A stretch of 64,000 nt of DNA, taken from positions 1-64,000 of the forward strand of contig NZ_BILW01000007.1 of assembly GCF_004000765.1 (NCBI RefSeq), written 5' to 3'. This stretch comes from Paenibacillus chondroitinus NBRC 15376. Lineage in GTDB: Bacteria > Bacillota > Bacilli > Paenibacillales > NBRC-103111. Below are positions 60,926 through 64,000 of this stretch, in pieces (the stretch's first letter is position 1; each line of letters opens with the position of its first letter). The translations under genes were made by a program, and so were the position numbers. Under the pieces are notes generated by a model that saw nothing but the letters and a program-made list of their open reading frames with translations, did not search any database and had not been told where the DNA came from.

Positions 60926-61288
60926 TTAGCTTTCGATGGAACATTGCGAATTTTGTTGATACTTTTTGCCCCATTCTTTCATAAGCAAAATAATCGGCGT
61001 CAAGGTTTGGCCAAACTCCGTCAAAGAATACTCCACTTTCGGAGGCACTTGGTGGTACACCTCACGATGGACAATGCCGTCCTCCTCCAACTCACGCAGC
61101 TGCAAGGTCAGCATTCTTTGTGAAATGGATGGACAGATTCGTTTGAATTCATTAAATCTTTTGGATCCATCGATCATGTGATAGAGCAGCACGCCCTTCC
61201 ATTTGCCCCCGATCACGTCCAATGTATATTCAACCGGGCAGCCTTCCCGATCTCCTGTGCTGCCATAGCCGCTTTCGCGATCACGCAT
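60926..61288 (-). CDS. HxlR-family transcriptional regulator
   Basis: A 120-residue winged-helix regulator of the HxlR/YodB family: CPVEYTLDVIGGKWKGVLLYHMIDGSKRF with the conserved Cys17 that senses quinones in YodB-like proteins. AAGGAGGTG precedes the ATG at 61288. Its divergent partner is an MDR quinone-oxidoreductase-like gene; an inverted repeat (61307-61326) lies over the regulator's -10 element. Confidence 0.92.
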   Translation of the reverse strand: MRDRESGYGSTGDREGCPVEYTLDVIGGKWKGVLLYHMIDGSKRFNEFKRICPSISQRMLTLQLRELEEDGIVHREVYHQVPPKVEYSLTEFGQTLTPIILLMKEWGKKYQQNSQCSIES

Positions 61289-61306
61289 AATGCCTCGGCA
61301 CCTCCT

Positions 61307-61326
61307 TAGTATACAAATTGATACTA
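61307..61326. promoter_or_regulatory. HxlR operator candidate over -10
   Basis: Perfect TAGTAT-N8-ATACTA inverted repeat. It contains the minus-strand TATACT -10 (61308-61313) and resembles the TACTATTTGTAAGTA-type sites of YodB. Confidence 0.6.
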
Positions 61327-61413
61327 TACCACACGAATGTGCGTACTTCCTATTTTAGAATGAATGAGCTACACTGACAACATCATAACTATCATTCCTA
61401 GGAGATGAGCATA

Positions 61414-62451
61414 TTGAGTTCCCAAGAAACGATGAAAGCGGTAGGACTATTCCGTTATCTTCCTATTGAGCATCCTGAAAGCCTTATTAACGTTGAGATC
61501 GAGAAACCGGTGCCTGCCGGCAAGGACCTGCTGATCAAGGTCAAAGCCATTTCCGTAAATCCCGTAGATACGAAAGTGCGTGCTCCGAAAGAGAAAAGGG
61601 AAGACGCACCTCGCGTTCTGGGATGGGACGTCGCAGGTATCGTAGAGCAAATCGGACCGGACTGTACATTGTTTAAGCCAGGGGATGAAGTCTATTACGC
61701 CGGAAGCATCACTCGCCCTGGCGGCAACAGCCAGTATCATCTCGTTGACGAACGTATCGCCGGCCGGAAACCGAAATCGCTGAATTTCGCCGATGCAGCC
61801 GCGCTGCCGTTAACAGCCATCACCGCCTGGGAAGGCCTGTATGAGCGGCTCGGCGTATCACGGAATAAAGAGGATAATGTCGGCAAAACCGTACTGATCA
61901 TCGGCGCTGCCGGGGGAGTTGGCTCTATCGCCACGCAGCTAGCGAAACTTGCCGGCCTTACCGTCATCGGTACAGCTTCACGTCCTGAATCTGTTCAATG
62001 GGCGCAGCAAATGGGAGCCGATCATATAATCAACCATTATGATGCTTTTTTGCCGCAATTAACTGCACTCGGTCTAACTGAGGTTGACTATATTTTCTGC
62101 TTAAACAGCACGGCTGAGCATTGGCAGAATATGGCGGACGCAATCGCTCCCCAAGGGAAAATCTGTTCCATTGTAGAAACTAGTCAAACATTAAATATGA
62201 ATCTCCTGAAAAATAAGAGCGTCACGTTCGCTTGGGAGTTCATGTTCACGCGCGCGATGTTTCAAACATCGGACATGATCGAACAGCACAACCTGCTGAA
62301 TGAAGTAGCCGAACTAGTCGATAACGGACTACTGAGCGCCACAGTGACTCAGCGATTAACGCCAATCGATGCAGCAAACCTCCGCAAGGCCCATGCCATG
62401 CTTGAGGAAGGCCACACAATAGGCAAAATTATTCTGGAACATTTTGCATAA
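61414..62451 (+). CDS. MDR-family NADPH:quinone oxidoreductase-like protein
   Basis: Medium-chain dehydrogenase of the zinc-free quinone-oxidoreductase group: GroES-like N-domain (NPVDTKVRAP, GWDVAGIVEQIG) and Rossmann domain with IIGAAGGVGSIATQLAK for NAD(P)H. It probably reduces quinones or other electrophiles. The start is uncertain: TTG at 61414 has AGGAG 9 nt upstream; ATG at 61405 is too close to that site, and ATG at 61432 (MKAVGLFRYLP) has none. It is divergent from the HxlR-type regulator, so induction by electrophiles is inferred. Confidence 0.9.
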   Translation: MSSQETMKAVGLFRYLPIEHPESLINVEIEKPVPAGKDLLIKVKAISVNPVDTKVRAPKEKREDAPRVLGWDVAGIVEQIGPDCTLFKPGDEVYYAGSITRPGGNSQYHLVDERIAGRKPKSLNFADAAALPLTAITAWEGLYERLGVSRNKEDNVGKTVLIIGAAGGVGSIATQLAKLAGLTVIGTASRPESVQWAQQMGADHIINHYDAFLPQLTALGLTEVDYIFCLNSTAEHWQNMADAIAPQGKICSIVETSQTLNMNLLKNKSVTFAWEFMFTRAMFQTSDMIEQHNLLNEVAELVDNGLLSATVTQRLTPIDAANLRKAHAMLEEGHTIGKIILEHFA

Positions 62452-62455
62452 AAGG

Positions 62456-62503
62456 AAAATGGGGTTGTCTTCAGGTCTGACTATGACCTGTGAACAACCC
62501 CTT
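62456..62503. terminator. Hairpin terminator between convergent genes
   Basis: GGGGTTGT/ACAACCCC stem with inner CAGGT/ACCTG (62461-62501). The minus-strand tail ATTTTCCTTTT is the better T-run, so it mainly serves the alpha/beta hydrolase; the plus-strand tail is weak. Confidence 0.7.
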
Positions 62504-62540
62504 GTCTATAACAACATAACTTATTTCACACAGGCAGGAT

Positions 62541-63425
62541 TCAGTCAGGGGAAATCCCCGTCTCCTCGCTTGCCCGCGTGTCTTCTCCGTACATGGCAGG
62601 GTTCATTTTCCTTGCGATCGCCAAATCAAGCAGTCCCCGCTCCGTGTGCTGATCCTCCAGACTTTCCACCCACAGGCGAATCAGGTCATTCATCTTGGCT
62701 GCGTTTTTGATCGGAATTTGATGCTTCGCATCTTTTAGGAAATAGAGTGAGCTATGGGGCAGACCTTGGTGAAGCAAATGGGCATACCGATGAAAGGAAC
62801 GATCCTTTCTACCAAACATTAATAAAATCGGATGCTTGATATTCCGGAGTCGATGCGTGCAGGAGTAGGCAAGGGTTTGCTTAAAATACATGCAGACATC
62901 ATTGGACGTGTCTTTCTTCGCGCTCTCGTACAACTGGCGATAGGTTTCATGATTGTCTGCATTTCCGTTCGTGATAGCTTTCTTCAACAGATCCATCAGC
63001 ATAACCGGGCCGGTCATATTGCACGCCATCCACACCCTGATTTTGTTATATACGTCGGTCAATTCCGACATGCCGCTCACCACGATTCCTCCAAGGAATC
63101 GCTCAGGATAAGCTAACAGCGCTTCCAGAAGGACCATCCCGCCGGTCGAATATCCGCAGAGATAAGCTTTTTCAATCCCGATTTCATCGAGCAGCATTCG
63201 AACATCGTGTGCCATTAACTCCATACTGAGCGGTCGTTCCGATGCTTGGCTGGATCCGTGACCGCGAATATCAAATGTGATCACCTGGAAATGGTGGGAT
63301 AACTGTTTTTTTTGATAAAAGAAAGCCTCTGAAGTTAACAGAGGCGGATGGATAAACACAATAGGGATCCCGGTTCCTGAAATCTCATAATTCAGAATCG
63401 TCCCTTTTAAATGGGCAAAAGGCAA
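62541..63425 (-). CDS. Alpha/beta-fold hydrolase
   Basis: A 294-residue cytoplasmic hydrolase with nucleophile Ser93 in GYSTGG, oxyanion region FIHPPLLTS, acid residue in FGRKDRS and His in DAKHQIP. A lid region of ~60 residues (KIRVWMACNMTGPVML) follows strand 6. The start codon is TTG at 63425 with GGAGGAG 6-7 nt upstream. Substrate unknown. Confidence 0.87.
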   Translation of the reverse strand: MPFAHLKGTILNYEISGTGIPIVFIHPPLLTSEAFFYQKKQLSHHFQVITFDIRGHGSSQASERPLSMELMAHDVRMLLDEIGIEKAYLCGYSTGGMVLLEALLAYPERFLGGIVVSGMSELTDVYNKIRVWMACNMTGPVMLMDLLKKAITNGNADNHETYRQLYESAKKDTSNDVCMYFKQTLAYSCTHRLRNIKHPILLMFGRKDRSFHRYAHLLHQGLPHSSLYFLKDAKHQIPIKNAAKMNDLIRLWVESLEDQHTERGLLDLAIARKMNPAMYGEDTRASEETGISPD

Positions 63426-63497
63426 AGTCGTCTCCTCCGTCAGGTCATGTTCAAGAACTTCACCTTATCGTAGCCCGCTTTGCCTTTTATTATTACA

Positions 63498-63782
63498 CTA
63501 GAACATTTTGAAGCCTTTGATCCGCAGTGTTTTGATCGCCGACCCGCTAAGAATCGCACCAACCAGGCCGCCGATTGCCGGAACGATATCAACAATCGTA
63601 AAGCTTTCCCCGCTGGATAAAAAAGAGGCCGACCCCATTGACCCGTAGATCACAACGCCAATCACCAGTGCGATGAACGCATAGAGTGGAAACCAGGTCG
63701 TCTTCATCAGCATGTTCAAAATAAAACCGATTCCAAAAAATAACACCATCATTAAGACAGTGGCAATAATCATCTGCAGCAA
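63498..63782 (-). CDS. yuiB: YuiB-like putative membrane protein
   Basis: A 94-residue membrane protein with three hydrophobic segments (LMMVLFFGIGFILNMLM, YAFIALVIGVVIY, VPAIGGLVGAILSG), resembling Bacillus YuiB. Start TTG at 63782 has GGGGG 8 nt upstream; the ATG at 63773 is too far from it. Function unknown. Confidence 0.75.
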   Translation of the reverse strand: MLQMIIATVLMMVLFFGIGFILNMLMKTTWFPLYAFIALVIGVVIYGSMGSASFLSSGESFTIVDIVPAIGGLVGAILSGSAIKTLRIKGFKMF

Positions 63783-63898
63783 TGTCTGATCCCCCTAATT
63801 ATGAAACTGATCTTCCGCTTTCTTTTCATTGTAATCCACGAGATCGCACAGGTAAAGTGTACACAAATTGAACATTTTCCATTTCACCCTTTGTTCAT

Positions 63899-63927
63899 TT
63901 GCCCTTTCTCCATGAATTGGATACAAT
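63899..63927 (+). promoter_or_regulatory. Promoter of the hemQ gene
   Basis: -35 TTGCCC (63899-63904), 17-bp spacer, -10 TACAAT (63922-63927), 35 bp before the ATG. Confidence 0.65.
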
Positions 63928-63961
63928 GTAGGGGATATTAGCCTTGAATGGAGGAACACCC

Positions 63962-64000
63962 ATGAGTGAAGCCGTACAAACGCTGGAAGGCTGGTATGCG
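63962..64000 (+). CDS. hemQ: Coproheme decarboxylase HemQ (partial, window end)
   Basis: Only the first 13 codons are present: MSEAVQTLEGWYA, which matches the start of HemQ/YwfI proteins. The enzyme oxidatively decarboxylates coproheme to haem b in Gram-positive bacteria. GGAGGA precedes the ATG. Identification from so short a piece is provisional. Confidence 0.65.
   Translation, partial: MSEAVQTLEGWYA

Overview
The window comes from a Gram-positive, endospore-former-type bacterium, most likely Paenibacillus or a close relative. This is inferred from the gene set: two YesM/YesN-type two-component systems beside ATPase-less carbohydrate ABC transporters, an S-layer-anchored giant surface protein, a Bacillus-type DnaB-DnaI primosome pair, SdhCAB, HemQ, YuiB and AGGAGG-type ribosome sites. 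No rRNA, tRNA, CRISPR array, insertion sequence or prophage was seen.

Layout. 1-400: tandem and dyad repeats. 407-6640 (minus strand): a small conserved-looking protein, a molybdopterin oxidoreductase, an NlpC/P60 lipoprotein, L-serine dehydratase (sdaAB-sdaAA) and an orphan siderophore-type ABC ATPase behind a Fur box. 6954-18479 (minus): a polysaccharide-use locus, transcribed as kinase, regulator, binding protein, two permeases, heparinase II/III-like lyase and GH106-like hydrolase. Two of its promoters share an almost identical 19-bp motif. 18643-26500 (minus): a second locus with regulator, kinase, LplB/LplC-type permeases, binding protein and SGNH hydrolase; it ends beside a LuxR-type gene remnant. 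26627-29224: an FAD oxidoreductase divergent from a LacI-family regulator. 29282-35860: a ~2190-residue SLH surface protein with nine Ig-like repeats, six of which arose by a three-repeat duplication.

36052-40293: Nudix hydrolase, an unknown protein, a repeat-rich intergenic region, a CDF metal exporter with its own promoter and operator-like dyad, a LacI regulator and a second dyad array. 40294-43490: a nitrate/sulfonate/taurine-type ABC operon under a guanidine-I (ykkC) riboswitch with an overlapping terminator. A perfect TnrA/GlnR-type box lies upstream, together with a divergent 61-codon ORF. 43557-47942: sdhCAB and a divergent LysR regulator. 47996-53870: an orphan OmpR-type response regulator, a potassium operon (KtrB, KtrA, CPA1 antiporter) and a CPBP protease. 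53830-64000: housekeeping genes (uvrC, trxA, dnaB-dnaI, hemQ start), MerR and HxlR regulators, a globin-coupled sensor, a zinc-free MDR oxidoreductase, an alpha/beta hydrolase and YuiB.

How the parts fit: the left half is dominated by plant or microbial polysaccharide sensing and uptake. Both sugar transporters lack an ATPase and probably share one encoded elsewhere, as with MsmX in Bacillus. The centre carries surface-display and nitrogen-source (guanidine-type) functions, and the right half is core metabolism, ion homeostasis and replication. The most unusual signals are the dyad arrays with an exact 52-63-52 bp spacing at distant sites and the guanidine riboswitch/GlnR-box control region.
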